From NCBI GenBank assembly GCA_030683155.1, contig JAUXMV010000058.1:1-64000 (forward strand): a stretch of DNA of 64,000 nt, written 5' to 3'. The position numbers were made by a program, and so were the translations under genes. Below, piece after piece: positions 15,662-24,706 of this stretch. This DNA comes from Bacteroidales bacterium (GTDB lineage: Bacteria > Bacteroidota > Bacteroidia > Bacteroidales > F082). Every line of letters begins with the position of its first letter. Position 1 is the first letter of the stretch. The notes below the pieces were generated by a model. The model was not told the origin of the DNA. It made no database searches and worked only from the letters and a program-made list of their open reading frames with translations.

Positions 15662-18127
15662 ATGATGAAAAGGTTTTTTCTTTTAGTGCTGATGAGTATT
15701 CTCGGTTTATCAGCTTTCACTCAGGTTACAAAAATCAGGGGAAAAGTTCTTGATGCCTTGACTGGCGAACCACTTCCTTTTGTGAATGTTTTTTTAACAG
15801 GATCCACAATTGGTACAACAACAGATTTCGAAGGCGGATATTATTTCGAAACAAAAGCTCAGGCCGATTCGATTGCGGCGTCATTCATAGGTTATAAAAA
15901 GCAAGTTTTACCCATTCGATTAAACCGATATCAGGAGATCAATTTTTCACTTGCCAAAGATGAATTCATTTTGGACGAAGTCGTTGTTGTTGCTGGTGAA
16001 AATCCTGCTGATGTGATTATGCGAAAAGTCATTGAAAATAAAAGCAAAAACAGTAAAAAGGATCTCAAAGCAATTCAATATGAGGCTTATAACAAAATTC
16101 AGTTTGATGCAAACAATTTCGATAGATACTTAAGCGACAAGAAGTTTTTCAAACAATTTGAGTTTGTCTTTGATTTTGTTGATACTTCTACTGTCAATGG
16201 AAAAGCGTATCTCCCGGTTTTCATTTCGGAGTCATTGTCCGAGATATATATTCACAAAAGTCCAGATTCAAAAATCGAAAAAATAATTGCAGTAAGAGGC
16301 TCTGGTATTGAAAACCCCAGTATTGCCCAGTTTATGGGGAATCTTTATCAGGAGGTCAATATTTACAATAATTATATCGAACTGCTGGGTAAAAATTTCG
16401 TTAGCCCGATAGCTGATTTTGGAGCTGCCTATTATAGATATTATCTTGTTGACAGTGCTTTTTATGGCAATGGAAAAAGCTATAAGCTTATGTTGAAGCC
16501 CCGCCGAAAACAGGAACTAACTTTCACAGGTTCGATGTGGATTCATGATTCGACTTTTGCAGTTCAGGAAATTGAGATCAACGTTGCTGCTGATGCCAAT
16601 CTGAACTTTGTTTCAGATCTAACGATTCGTCAAGAGTTTGAGCTAATAGACAATGAGTTTTGGTTTTTGACGAAAGATTTCCTTATTGCAGATTTCACCA
16701 TTGCTCAGAATAATGAGCGTTTACCGGGTTTTTTTGGTCAACGAACCACTACTTACCGCAATTATGTGCTTAACGAACCCAAAGATCCAAAGTTTTATCG
16801 CCAGCCTTTAAAGCTGATTATCGACGAGTCAAGCATGGAAAAAACCAAGGATTTCTGGCAGAAGAACAGACATCTGGAACTCACTCAAAAGGAAGAGGGC
16901 GTTTATGCCATGATTGATTCGGTGGAAAATGTGCCAATTTTCAGAACTTATGCTGATGCAGTTTACACCTTTATTTATGGATATCTTCCACATGGAAAGG
17001 TTGAATGGGGGCCGTTAAATAAAATTATTAGTTTCAATTCGGTTGAAGGCCATCGGTTCAGAGTGGGAGGAAGAACGACAAGCTTGTTTAGTAAAAACCT
17101 TCGTTTTGAAGGGCATATGGCTTATGGGACACGGGATCAACAGATAAAATATGGCGCAGGATTGTATTATGTGCTAGGAAAAAATCCGCGACGCGCTGCC
17201 GGAATCAACTTCAAATACGATACAGAGCAGTTAGGCTCAAGCTTTAATGCTTTCAGTGAAGACAATCTGATAGGCTCACTTTTCAGGAGGCAGCCTGCAG
17301 ATAAATTGAATCTTACGGGTGAGTTCAGGGTGTTTTATGACCATGAATGGATTCCGGGTTTATCCAACAGGGTTGAGCTTTTGCATCGTGAAGTTTTTCC
17401 TTTGGGAGATTTCAGGTTGGTGACCTACAATCATACCGGAGAACCCGTTGACCACCGATCCATAATAACCTCCGAAATTGCCATCGAAGGACGGTTAGCA
17501 TTTCAGGAAAAGATTGTTGTGCGCGATTTTGAGCGCATAAGTCTGGGAACACGTTTTCCGGTTTTTAATTTCAGATACAGTGTCGGCGTTCCTGATATGA
17601 TCAATGGAGAGTATCATTATCATCGCATTCAGGCCGGAGTAACCCATTGGTTCAACATAGGTTCATTTGGCTGGTCAAAATATATTCTTGAGGGCGGCAG
17701 AGTTTTTGGAACGCTTCCGTTTCCGCTACTCGTGCTTCATCCTGGAAATGAAACATTTATATTTGATGAATACGCTTTCAATCTCATGAATTACTATGAA
17801 TTTATCTCAGATCGCTATTTCAGTCTTTACTATACACATCACTTTGATGGCTTTTTCTTTAATCGTATTCCATTGATGCGAAAGTTAAAATGGAGGGAAG
17901 TGTTTTTTGTAAAAGGACTTATGGGAACAATCTCTGATGCCAATCTTCAGTTCAACGAGCTGCCTAAGGCTACATTTATGCTTGACAAGCCTTATTTTGA
18001 GGCTGGTATCGGAATAGAAAATATTTTCAAAATTATACGTGTTGATGGGATATGGCGTCTTTCACACCGTGACAATATTGGGGCGAGTCCTTTTGCAGTT
18101 TTTGTCACCTTACAATTTGCGTTCTAA
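15662..18127 (+). CDS. DUF5686 outer-membrane protein with carboxypeptidase-like regulatory domain
   Basis: The protein is about 821 aa, with a signal peptide ending near SAFTQ and an N-terminal CarboxypepD_reg-like beta-sandwich (about 25-105: KIRGKVLDALTGEPLPFVNV). A long DUF5686 region follows, with a beta-barrel-like C-terminus ending in aromatic FVTLQFAF, typical of outer-membrane barrels. It resembles TonB-dependent receptors but lacks a clear plug domain. The function is unknown; the family is widespread in Bacteroidota. A longer frame begins at a TTG at 15644, but two consecutive ATGs at 15662/15665 precede a normal signal peptide. Confidence 0.9.
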   Translation: MMKRFFLLVLMSILGLSAFTQVTKIRGKVLDALTGEPLPFVNVFLTGSTIGTTTDFEGGYYFETKAQADSIAASFIGYKKQVLPIRLNRYQEINFSLAKDEFILDEVVVVAGENPADVIMRKVIENKSKNSKKDLKAIQYEAYNKIQFDANNFDRYLSDKKFFKQFEFVFDFVDTSTVNGKAYLPVFISESLSEIYIHKSPDSKIEKIIAVRGSGIENPSIAQFMGNLYQEVNIYNNYIELLGKNFVSPIADFGAAYYRYYLVDSAFYGNGKSYKLMLKPRRKQELTFTGSMWIHDSTFAVQEIEINVAADANLNFVSDLTIRQEFELIDNEFWFLTKDFLIADFTIAQNNERLPGFFGQRTTTYRNYVLNEPKDPKFYRQPLKLIIDESSMEKTKDFWQKNRHLELTQKEEGVYAMIDSVENVPIFRTYADAVYTFIYGYLPHGKVEWGPLNKIISFNSVEGHRFRVGGRTTSLFSKNLRFEGHMAYGTRDQQIKYGAGLYYVLGKNPRRAAGINFKYDTEQLGSSFNAFSEDNLIGSLFRRQPADKLNLTGEFRVFYDHEWIPGLSNRVELLHREVFPLGDFRLVTYNHTGEPVDHRSIITSEIAIEGRLAFQEKIVVRDFERISLGTRFPVFNFRYSVGVPDMINGEYHYHRIQAGVTHWFNIGSFGWSKYILEGGRVFGTLPFPLLVLHPGNETFIFDEYAFNLMNYYEFISDRYFSLYYTHHFDGFFFNRIPLMRKLKWREVFFVKGLMGTISDANLQFNELPKATFMLDKPYFEAGIGIENIFKIIRVDGIWRLSHRDNIGASPFAVFVTLQFAF

Positions 18128-18201
18128 TAAAATATCAGATTGAATAAAACCCTTACTTAGCATTCAAATTAATCAACACCTGAAATTCCGGTCAAATGTT
18201 T

Positions 18202-18209
18202 TACTTTTG
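18202..18209 (+). promoter_or_regulatory. -7 box of lptB
   Basis: TACTTTTG, 35 nt before the ATG at 18245. This suggests lptB can be transcribed independently of the upstream genes. Confidence 0.55.
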
Positions 18210-18244
18210 TAGCTAAATCGATTATCAGGAATTCAATTGAACAG

Positions 18245-18973
18245 ATGATTCTGCGCGCGACAAATTTATTCAAGAAATACAAACAGCGGACCGTTGTTAA
18301 AGACGTTACTGTTCATGTCAATCAAGGCGAAATTGTTGGTTTGCTTGGCCCGAACGGTGCCGGAAAAACCACAACATTTTACATGATAGTTGGTTTGATA
18401 AAGCCGCTTTCTGGCCAGGTTTTTCTCGAAGAGATGGATATAACCAGTCAGCCGATGTATAAAAGGGCGCAGCTTGGCATTGGTTATCTTGCTCAGGAAG
18501 CCAGTGTTTTCAGGCAGATGAGCGTTGAAGATAACATTCTGTCGGTAATGCAATTCAAAAAGATTTCGAAGGCTGAGCAACATGAAAAACTCGAAAGTCT
18601 GCTTCAGGAGTTTGGCCTTCAGCATATCCGAAAAAGCTTGGGTATCCAGCTTTCTGGTGGTGAACGTCGTCGAACAGAAATAGCGAGGGCACTTGCCGTT
18701 GATCCAAAATTTATACTTCTCGATGAACCTTTTGCCGGAGTAGATCCGATTGCTGTGGAAGACATTCAGGCAATAGTTTCGCGACTAAAAGAAAAAAATA
18801 TTGGCATCCTCATTACCGACCATAATGTCCACGAAACCCTTTCGATCACTGATCGCGCCTATCTGCTTTTCGAAGGCTCAATCCTGAAGGCGGGCACTTC
18901 AGAGGAACTTGCAGCAGATGAGCATGTTAGAAAAGTTTATCTCGGTCAAAATTTTGAACTTCGCAGAAAGTAG
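18245..18973 (+). CDS. lptB: LPS export ABC transporter ATP-binding protein LptB
   Basis: This is the cytoplasmic ATPase of the LptB2FG complex that extracts lipopolysaccharide from the inner membrane. The 242-aa protein has Walker [12 protein letters not shown]-loop [18 protein letters not shown] (an LptB hallmark), signature [15 protein letters not shown], Walker [13 protein letters not shown] and H-loop [10 protein letters not shown]. The transport permeases are not in this window. Its 3' end faces pssA, 31 bp away. Confidence 0.96.
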   Translation: MILRATNLFKKYKQRTVVKDVTVHVNQGEIVGLLGPNGAGKTTTFYMIVGLIKPLSGQVFLEEMDITSQPMYKRAQLGIGYLAQEASVFRQMSVEDNILSVMQFKKISKAEQHEKLESLLQEFGLQHIRKSLGIQLSGGERRRTEIARALAVDPKFILLDEPFAGVDPIAVEDIQAIVSRLKEKNIGILITDHNVHETLSITDRAYLLFEGSILKAGTSEELAADEHVRKVYLGQNFELRRK

Positions 18974-19004
18974 GGGCTGATTTTTGGCTTATAAACGGTG
19001 TTTT

Positions 19005-19736
19005 CTAGGTTTGTATATCTGCAAGAAATACCAAAAGTGATAGAAAAAGGTAAAGTAGAATTATAAAAGGAATTGCTGTGAAATGTAACATGAAAAGCAT
19101 TATTAATGAAGCGAGAATGAAAAAATAACGAATTTCATTTCCTTTAACTTTCCATGTTTTAAATTTCAGTCCAAACAAAGGCAACTCAGAGACCATCAAA
19201 ACAGATAGAACCACTATAATTCCAATGTAGAAATAAGTGTTGGTTACAACCATATAAAAAAGGCTTTGCCCTTCATAAAGCTGCATTTTCATCAACGGAA
19301 GTGAAGCAATAAGGAGTCCACTTGCAGGTGTAGGCAAACCAATAAAAGACTCTGTCTGCCTTTCATCAACATTGAATTTTGCCAAGCGAAGTGCAGCAAA
19401 AAGCGGTATCAAAAGTGCGATCATAGGAATAATATCTATTCCAAAAATCAAGAATTCCTGTTTTCCATGGCTTTCCATAATCAAGTGATAAATAATGAAG
19501 CCGGGCGCTACACCAAAGGAAACGACGTCTGCTAAAGAGTCTAATTGTGCACCAATAGCAGAATAAGCTTTGAGTGCGCGGGCAGCAAAACCATCAAGAA
19601 AGTCAAAAACAGCTGCAAGAAAAATCATATAAGCTGCCATTTCAATACGACCATCAGCAAAAAACAGTATGGATAAACTGCCGGAAAACAAATTCATCAG
19701 CGTGATGAAATTTGGAATGTGTTTTTTTATGCTCAT
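19005..19736 (-). CDS. pssA: CDP-diacylglycerol--serine O-phosphatidyltransferase
   Basis: It makes phosphatidylserine from CDP-diacylglycerol and serine, the precursor of phosphatidylethanolamine, in the inner membrane. The 243-aa protein has about seven membrane segments and the CDP-alcohol phosphatidyltransferase signature DGFAARALKAYSAIGAQLDS followed by LAD. The frame extends to a TTG at 19763, but that TTG is part of the -7 box TATCTTTG, so the ATG at 19736 (MSIKKHIPN) is the start. Confidence 0.94.
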   Translation of the reverse strand: MSIKKHIPNFITLMNLFSGSLSILFFADGRIEMAAYMIFLAAVFDFLDGFAARALKAYSAIGAQLDSLADVVSFGVAPGFIIYHLIMESHGKQEFLIFGIDIIPMIALLIPLFAALRLAKFNVDERQTESFIGLPTPASGLLIASLPLMKMQLYEGQSLFYMVVTNTYFYIGIIVVLSVLMVSELPLFGLKFKTWKVKGNEIRYFFILASLIMLFMLHFTAIPFIILLYLFLSLLVFLADIQT

Positions 19737-19760
19737 TGTATGTTTTTTGTTTCTGTCAAG

Positions 19761-19768
19761 CAAAGATA
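19761..19768 (-). promoter_or_regulatory. -7 box of pssA
   Basis: TATCTTTG on the minus strand, 24 nt before the chosen ATG. Confidence 0.6.
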
Positions 19769-19871
19769 CACAGTCTTTAAGATATTGATGACATGAATTT
19801 TATTTCAACTTTTTCCAGCTGCAAGGAGCATAATAGTTGACTCTAATATCAATTTGAAATTCAATGTTTTA

Positions 19872-19902
19872 GTTTGAATTCAAACATTCGTTTATTAACG
19901 AA
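19872..19902. promoter_or_regulatory. Palindrome and hairpin upstream of the porin gene
   Basis: GTTTGAATTCAAAC (19872-19885) is a perfect 14-bp palindrome. Two bases on, TTCGTT (19887-19892) pairs with AACGAA (19897-19902). Both lie 25-55 bp upstream of the porin -7 box, a plausible operator site in the pssA/porin divergent region. Confidence 0.4.
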
Positions 19903-19926
19903 GGATGAATTTTTGACAGTCTTTTT

Positions 19927-19934
19927 TACCTTTG
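19927..19934 (+). promoter_or_regulatory. -7 box of the alginate-export-type porin
   Basis: TACCTTTG, 15 nt before the ATG at 19950. Confidence 0.6.
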
Positions 19935-19949
19935 CAAAAAAAAAACCGA

Positions 19950-21269
19950 ATGAGAAACAAACGAAATGTATTAACCCTCTTTTTCATCATTTTTGCAGTG
20001 AAAGCCTTTGCGCAATTTGAAATTTCCGCTGAACTGCGGCCGCGTTTTGAACTGAACAATGGTTTTGGCAGCGTGCCAACACTTGATAATGAACCAACTG
20101 CTTACATTGCGCAGCGTTCAAGACTCAATTTTACCTTTAATGATTCGAAGTATCGCTTATATGTTAGTCTGCAGGATGTAAGAAACTGGGGCGATGAAGA
20201 CGTTGCTTCAGGAAGCGGTGCTTTTGCCAATAGCGGTAGTTTTGGGATTCATCAGTTTTGGGCTGAATTCAGTGTTTCTTCAAATGCTATTATTAAGGTA
20301 GGTCGACAGGAATTCAAATATGACGATCAGCGTTTGCTTTCAATCAGAAACTGGAATCAGTATGGTCAATCATACGATGCAGTCTTATTCAGCCGAAAAA
20401 AGAATAACTGGCAGTTTGATCTTGCAGTTTCATACAATAATGATAATTCGAAAGGGGAAGCAGCAGGTTTTGGTTCAAATACTTTTGATGTTGATCCTAT
20501 TACAAGACGTCTGCGAACATTGAATTTTGTTTACCTAAAAAAACAAATTTCGAATTCCTGGTCTGTTTCATCGACAGCATTGCTTACAGGATATCAAAAA
20601 GAAAAACTTAGCAGTACCACATATCTTATGGCTACTTATGGCTTATTTACCGAGTACAAAAGCAAAGGTTTGGAAGGCCGTATGAATCTTTATGGGCAAT
20701 CGGGAAAAAGCCAGAAGGGGCTGGATGTTAATGCTCTTATGTATACAGCAGAGGCCTCTTACAGAAAGGGAAAAATAAGGCCTGGCATTGGAATCGATAT
20801 CCTAAGTGGTAACGACGGCAGCAACACAGATCCCGGATATAAAACTACTGAACATGCTTTTGATGTTTTTTATGGTGTCAGATATGCACGTTATGGCTTT
20901 ATGAATCAATATGTTGTGCCGTCAAGTACACTTGGAGGCGGTCTGGTAGATATTTACCCTCAACTGCATTTTTACCCAGACAAAAAAAGTCGTTTCACAG
21001 TTGATTACCACTTTTTTTCATTGCAGCAAAAAGTGAAGGATACTAAAAATCCAGAGGTTTTTCTTTCTGGATCTCTTGGTTCAGAGCTTGATATAGTCTG
21101 GCATTACAATTTTTCAAAGGAACTTTTCACCACTGTTGGCTATTCTTATTATTTCACAAATGATACCTTTGCCAATATCAAAAAAATCGATCCTGAAAAA
21201 ATCGGTAAACCCTATTTTGTCTATGTGATGCTAACCTTTAAGCCTGTGTTGTTTCGTTCCGGCAAATAG
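19950..21269 (+). CDS. Alginate export/porin family outer-membrane protein
   Basis: The 439-aa protein has a signal peptide (MRNKRN..., cleavage near VKAFA-Q) and then many short amphipathic beta strands. The start of the barrel (ELRPRFELNN, then RSRLNFTF, GRQEFKYDDQRLL) matches the alginate-export (AlgE-like) domain widespread in Bacteroidota. It is likely an 18-strand-type outer-membrane channel for an anionic or polar solute; the substrate cannot be inferred and no alginate genes are nearby. The frame opens at a TTG at 19932 inside the -7 box, so the ATG at 19950 is chosen. Confidence 0.85.
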   Translation: MRNKRNVLTLFFIIFAVKAFAQFEISAELRPRFELNNGFGSVPTLDNEPTAYIAQRSRLNFTFNDSKYRLYVSLQDVRNWGDEDVASGSGAFANSGSFGIHQFWAEFSVSSNAIIKVGRQEFKYDDQRLLSIRNWNQYGQSYDAVLFSRKKNNWQFDLAVSYNNDNSKGEAAGFGSNTFDVDPITRRLRTLNFVYLKKQISNSWSVSSTALLTGYQKEKLSSTTYLMATYGLFTEYKSKGLEGRMNLYGQSGKSQKGLDVNALMYTAEASYRKGKIRPGIGIDILSGNDGSNTDPGYKTTEHAFDVFYGVRYARYGFMNQYVVPSSTLGGGLVDIYPQLHFYPDKKSRFTVDYHFFSLQQKVKDTKNPEVFLSGSLGSELDIVWHYNFSKELFTTVGYSYYFTNDTFANIKKIDPEKIGKPYFVYVMLTFKPVLFRSGK

Positions 21270-21299
21270 TATTAAGCATTTTACTTTGGAAAAATATCT

Positions 21300-22526
21300 A
21301 TGAAAGATGTAACACAGATTAATATTTCTGAATACGATTATCACTTGCCTGATCACCGCATTGCCAGATATCCGCTGGAAAAACGCGAGCAATCAAAATT
21401 ATTGCTTTTAAGAAAAGGAAAATTGTCAACCGATAATTTTTTGAATATTGGTAAATTTTTGCCAAAAAATTCAATTCTTGTCTGGAACGAAACCCGTGTT
21501 ATCAGCGCACGACTGCAATTTGTTAAAGAAGGAGGTGCAAAAATTGAATTGTTTTGTCTGGAACCTGATGTTGTCAATTGCGATTTGCAAATGGCATTTG
21601 GCAGCAGCTCTCCTGTAGAATGGAAATGCCTCGTAGGAAATTCAAAGCGCTGGAAAAGTGGTTCTTTGAAGATGATTGTACAAATTGAAGGGAAAACTGT
21701 GCATTTGGAGGCAGTTCGAAAAGTTCAAATAGGAGATCATTCTGTTATCAGGTTTAGCTGGAACGATTCTGAGGTGCATTTCAGTCAGATTCTCGAAGCT
21801 GCCGGCGAAGTGCCGCTACCGCCGTATCTGCATCGAAAAGCTGAGCCATTGGACAAAATGCGCTATCAAACTGTTTTTGCCCGCTATGAAGGCTCCGTTG
21901 CAGCGCCTACAGCCGGGCTGCATTTTACGCCTGAGGTAATATCTTCATTATCTGATTCAGGCGTTCATTTTGAAAAAGTAACCTTGCATGTGGGCGCAGG
22001 GACTTTTAAACCTGTTTCAGCTGAGCAGATCGGAGATCATGAAATGCATGCTGAACGAATTGTTGTTTCGAGAGAAACCATATGCAATCTTGCAAAAAAT
22101 GCAGACAGAAAAGTCATCGCTGTTGGAACAACAAGCATGAGAACTTTGGAAAGTCTTTATTGGATTGGCTTAATGCTTCATCTTCATCCTGATCCTAAAG
22201 AAATATATCTTAGTCAATGGTTTCCATATGATATAAGCCTTGAGAATCATTTGGACTATCATGACGCTCTGATGTTAATCATTGATTACTTAGACAGAAA
22301 TAAATTACATTCATTAAGTGCATCAACGGCTTTAATGATTGCTCCAGGCTATGATTTCAAAATTGTAAACGGACTCATAACAAACTTTCATCAGCCAAAA
22401 AGTACATTGCTGCTTCTGGTGTCTGCTCTAATTGGAGCGCAATGGAAAGAAGCCTACAACTACGCCCTTGAAAATGATTTTCGTTTTTTAAGTTATGGCG
22501 ACAGTTGTTTTTTTATGCCAGAATAG
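21300..22526 (+). CDS. queA: S-adenosylmethionine:tRNA ribosyltransferase-isomerase
   Basis: It transfers and isomerises the ribose of SAM onto 7-aminomethyl-7-deazaguanine in tRNA, giving epoxyqueuosine. The 408-aa protein carries family motifs DYHLPDHRIARYPLEKR, SRLLVW-like ILVWNETRVISARL, PLPPYLHR, YQTVFARYEGSVAAPTAGLHFT, HVGAGTFKPV and VGTTSMRTLE. It is slightly longer than E. coli QueA because of insertions, as is usual in Bacteroidota. No other queuosine genes are visible. Confidence 0.95.
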   Translation: MKDVTQINISEYDYHLPDHRIARYPLEKREQSKLLLLRKGKLSTDNFLNIGKFLPKNSILVWNETRVISARLQFVKEGGAKIELFCLEPDVVNCDLQMAFGSSSPVEWKCLVGNSKRWKSGSLKMIVQIEGKTVHLEAVRKVQIGDHSVIRFSWNDSEVHFSQILEAAGEVPLPPYLHRKAEPLDKMRYQTVFARYEGSVAAPTAGLHFTPEVISSLSDSGVHFEKVTLHVGAGTFKPVSAEQIGDHEMHAERIVVSRETICNLAKNADRKVIAVGTTSMRTLESLYWIGLMLHLHPDPKEIYLSQWFPYDISLENHLDYHDALMLIIDYLDRNKLHSLSASTALMIAPGYDFKIVNGLITNFHQPKSTLLLLVSALIGAQWKEAYNYALENDFRFLSYGDSCFFMPE

Positions 22527-22592
22527 AAACAGAAAAATATTCCAGAACAGAAAAACTCACCCACTGAGACTACAGATTACTTCTTTTGGACT

Positions 22593-22600
22593 TATCTTTG
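22593..22600 (+). promoter_or_regulatory. -7 box of the M48 protease
   Basis: TATCTTTG, 29 nt before the ATG at 22630. Confidence 0.55.
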
Positions 22601-22629
22601 TACTGAATAAATCAAATATCCGCGCATTT

Positions 22630-23445
22630 ATGAAAAAGACAAAAATCTTCTTAAGCTTAATAATTCTATCTACTGCATCATTGTTTATGCAGACTTCTTG
22701 CAGCAATGTGCCAATCACCGGACGAAAGCAATTAAGTCTTCTCCCTTCATCTCAAATGATGAGTATGAGTTATCAGCAATACAGTGAATTTTTAAAAGAA
22801 CATCCACTTTCAAAAAACGCAGAGCAGACAGCAATGGTAAAAAGAGTTGGGCAACGCATACAGAAAGCTGTTGAATCCTATTTTGCCGAGAAAGGCATGT
22901 CGGATCAATTGAAAGGATACAACTGGGAATTCAACCTTGTCGAGAGTCCTGAGGCCAATGCATGGTGCATGCCCGGTGGGAAAGTTGTTTTTTACACAGG
23001 CATTCTTCCAATTACCAAAGATGAAACCGGATTGGCTGTTGTGATGGGTCATGAAGTGGCACATGCCGTTGCTGAACATGGCAATGAGCGCATGAGTCAG
23101 GGTTTGCTCACACAATTGGGAGGCATGGCGCTTTCTGTGGCACTTCAGGAAAAACCAGAACAAACACAAGCCTTATGGATAACAGCTTTTGGCGTAGGAA
23201 GTCAGGTTGGAGTGCTTTTGCCTTTCAGCAGATTGCACGAAAGTGAAGCCGACAGATTAGGGTTGATTTTTATGGCAATGGCCGGATACAATCCACGTGA
23301 AGCTGTTTCTTTTTGGGAGCGTATGGCCCAAATGAAAGGAGGTCAGGCACCGCCAGAATTTTTAAGCACCCATCCATCAGATGCTACCCGAATAGCTCAA
23401 ATTAATAAATGGCTACCTGAGGCTTTGAAATACTATAACAAATAA
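22630..23445 (+). CDS. M48 family metalloprotease, lipoprotein (LoiP/YcaL-like)
   Basis: This 271-aa zinc endopeptidase is anchored by a lipid: the signal ends at lipobox QTSC, followed by the family's NVPITGRKQLSLLP segment. Zinc site: H141-E142-V-A-H145 (GHEVAHAVAEHG) and Glu204 in ESEADRLGL. It probably acts in periplasmic quality control of outer-membrane proteins, like LoiP or BepA without TPRs. A longer open frame back to 22495 overlaps the queA end and the promoter and is not expected to be translated. Confidence 0.93.
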   Translation: MKKTKIFLSLIILSTASLFMQTSCSNVPITGRKQLSLLPSSQMMSMSYQQYSEFLKEHPLSKNAEQTAMVKRVGQRIQKAVESYFAEKGMSDQLKGYNWEFNLVESPEANAWCMPGGKVVFYTGILPITKDETGLAVVMGHEVAHAVAEHGNERMSQGLLTQLGGMALSVALQEKPEQTQALWITAFGVGSQVGVLLPFSRLHESEADRLGLIFMAMAGYNPREAVSFWERMAQMKGGQAPPEFLSTHPSDATRIAQINKWLPEALKYYNK

Positions 23446-23469
23446 AAATTCTTTCTGATTTCCATTTCT

Positions 23470-24051
23470 TTATTCATAAAGGAAAACATCTGTGCTTAAA
23501 ACCTTAGCGTAGGTGCGGTTGAGTGTGGACAGCGTTGCAGCATGAACCATTGAGGCAGGAACAATGGTGTCGCCAAATTTAAGATCACGCGTGGCACATG
23601 CATCCCCAATGACGGTGCAGTCGAACCCAAAATCATGTGCTGCCCTGGTAGCTGCTTCCAGGCACATGTGTGTTTGCATACCGCATAAAACCAGATTTGT
23701 GATTCCATTTTCCCTGAGATAAGCCAGCAAATCTGTGCCTAAAAAGGCGTTCACTTCATTTTTTGTAATTATTTTTTCCCCATCAGAAGGAGCCACCAAC
23801 GGATGTATCTCTCCTCCTTGTCCAAAAGCATGTTTTATATGCACTACAAGCTGTGACTTTTCTCTGAACGAACTCAGAATTCTGGCTGCATTTTCAGCAG
23901 CTGGCTCAGGATTTACAAGTGGTACTGCGCCTTCAGGGAAGTAAAATTCCTGAATGTCTATTAATAATAAAGCTGTTTTTGAAGTATTTTCCTGAGAAAA
24001 TCCAAAGAGTCCAAGGAAGGTAAAACATAGCACAAATAATGATTTTTTCAT
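23470..24051 (-). CDS. Secreted isochorismatase-family cysteine hydrolase
   Basis: The 193-aa protein has a signal peptide (MKKSLFVLCFTFLGLFGFSQ) and an isochorismatase fold. The putative catalytic triad is Asp32 (LLIDIQ), Lys97 (TKNEVNAF) and Cys130 (GMQTHMC). Family members hydrolyse nicotinamide, isochorismate or similar amides; this one is predicted to be periplasmic, which is less common. The substrate is unknown. The open frame begins at a TTG at 24069 inside the -7 box, so the ATG at 24051 is used. It is convergent with the M48 gene. Confidence 0.88.
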   Translation of the reverse strand: MKKSLFVLCFTFLGLFGFSQENTSKTALLLIDIQEFYFPEGAVPLVNPEPAAENAARILSSFREKSQLVVHIKHAFGQGGEIHPLVAPSDGEKIITKNEVNAFLGTDLLAYLRENGITNLVLCGMQTHMCLEAATRAAHDFGFDCTVIGDACATRDLKFGDTIVPASMVHAATLSTLNRTYAKVLSTDVFLYE

Positions 24052-24066
24052 GACATCGCTTTTCGA

Positions 24067-24074
24067 CAAAAGTA
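24067..24074 (-). promoter_or_regulatory. -7 box of the isochorismatase-like gene
   Basis: TACTTTTG on the minus strand, 15 nt before the ATG at 24051. Confidence 0.6.
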
Positions 24075-24307
24075 TAGTTTTTAGTATAGAAAAGCTATGC
24101 TGACTCTTGAAATTGAGTTTAATGAACTGCTGAAAGAGTGAAAACTACCTTAACGAAACATTTTTAAAGGTTTTCAAGAAGCGATTTGTTTATTTATTTT
24201 CTTGATAAAAATTCATATATTTTACTAACGTACTGATAATATGAATTATAGACATGAACTGTTTATACATATACTACCTTGTAGCTAAAAGAAATAAAAA
24301 ATATTTG

Positions 24308-24328
24308 GTACTATGTGTTGCATAGTAC
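24308..24328. promoter_or_regulatory. Palindromic operator of the PadR-PspC operon
   Basis: GTACTATG (24308-24315) and CATAGTAC (24321-24328) form a perfect inverted repeat with a 5-bp spacer. The spacer contains TTG at 24318-24320, placed as the -33 element. A PadR dimer bound here would block its own promoter. Confidence 0.75.
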
Positions 24329-24347
24329 TAAAATTGTATTATCTTTG
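24318..24347 (+). promoter_or_regulatory. -33/-7 promoter of the PadR-PspC operon
   Basis: TTG (24318-24320) and TATCTTTG (24340-24347) are 19 nt apart. The ATG at 24352 starts only 4 nt after the -7 box, so the message is probably leaderless or nearly so. Confidence 0.7.
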
Positions 24348-24351
24348 CGGC

Positions 24352-24684
24352 ATGAATACAGAAAAAAATATATCACAGATGCGGAAAGGGGTGCTGGAGT
24401 TATGTATTCTGGCTATAATCGCCCGCAGCGAAGAGGTTTATGCTTCTGATATCCTTGATCAGTTGAAGGAAGCAAAACTCATCGTTGTGGAAGGTACCCT
24501 TTACCCTTTGCTGACTCGCCTGAAAAACGAAGGCCTGCTCAGTTATCGTTGGGAGGAGTCCCGGTCAGGGCCACCTCGCAAATACTACCAAATCACCCCT
24601 TTGGGTGAAGCACTTTTAAAGGAACTCGCAAGTGGCTGGCAAGAGCTGGTTGGGGCAGTTGATTCGCTAATTAAGAAACAATAA
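24352..24684 (+). CDS. PadR family transcriptional regulator
   Basis: This is a 110-aa winged-helix repressor. The N-terminal motif is QMRKGVLELCILAIIARSEEVYASDILDQL, here broken as QMRKGVLELC and YASDILDQL; the wing is GPPRKYYQITPLGEALL and a short dimerisation helix follows. It belongs to the short (PadR-s2) class. It stands 22 bp before a PspC-domain gene, the classic Bacteroidota pair in which PadR controls itself and the envelope-stress protein. A palindromic operator overlaps its promoter. Confidence 0.93.
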   Translation: MNTEKNISQMRKGVLELCILAIIARSEEVYASDILDQLKEAKLIVVEGTLYPLLTRLKNEGLLSYRWEESRSGPPRKYYQITPLGEALLKELASGWQELVGAVDSLIKKQ

Positions 24685-24706
24685 AAACATTTATCAAACC
24701 ATCGAC

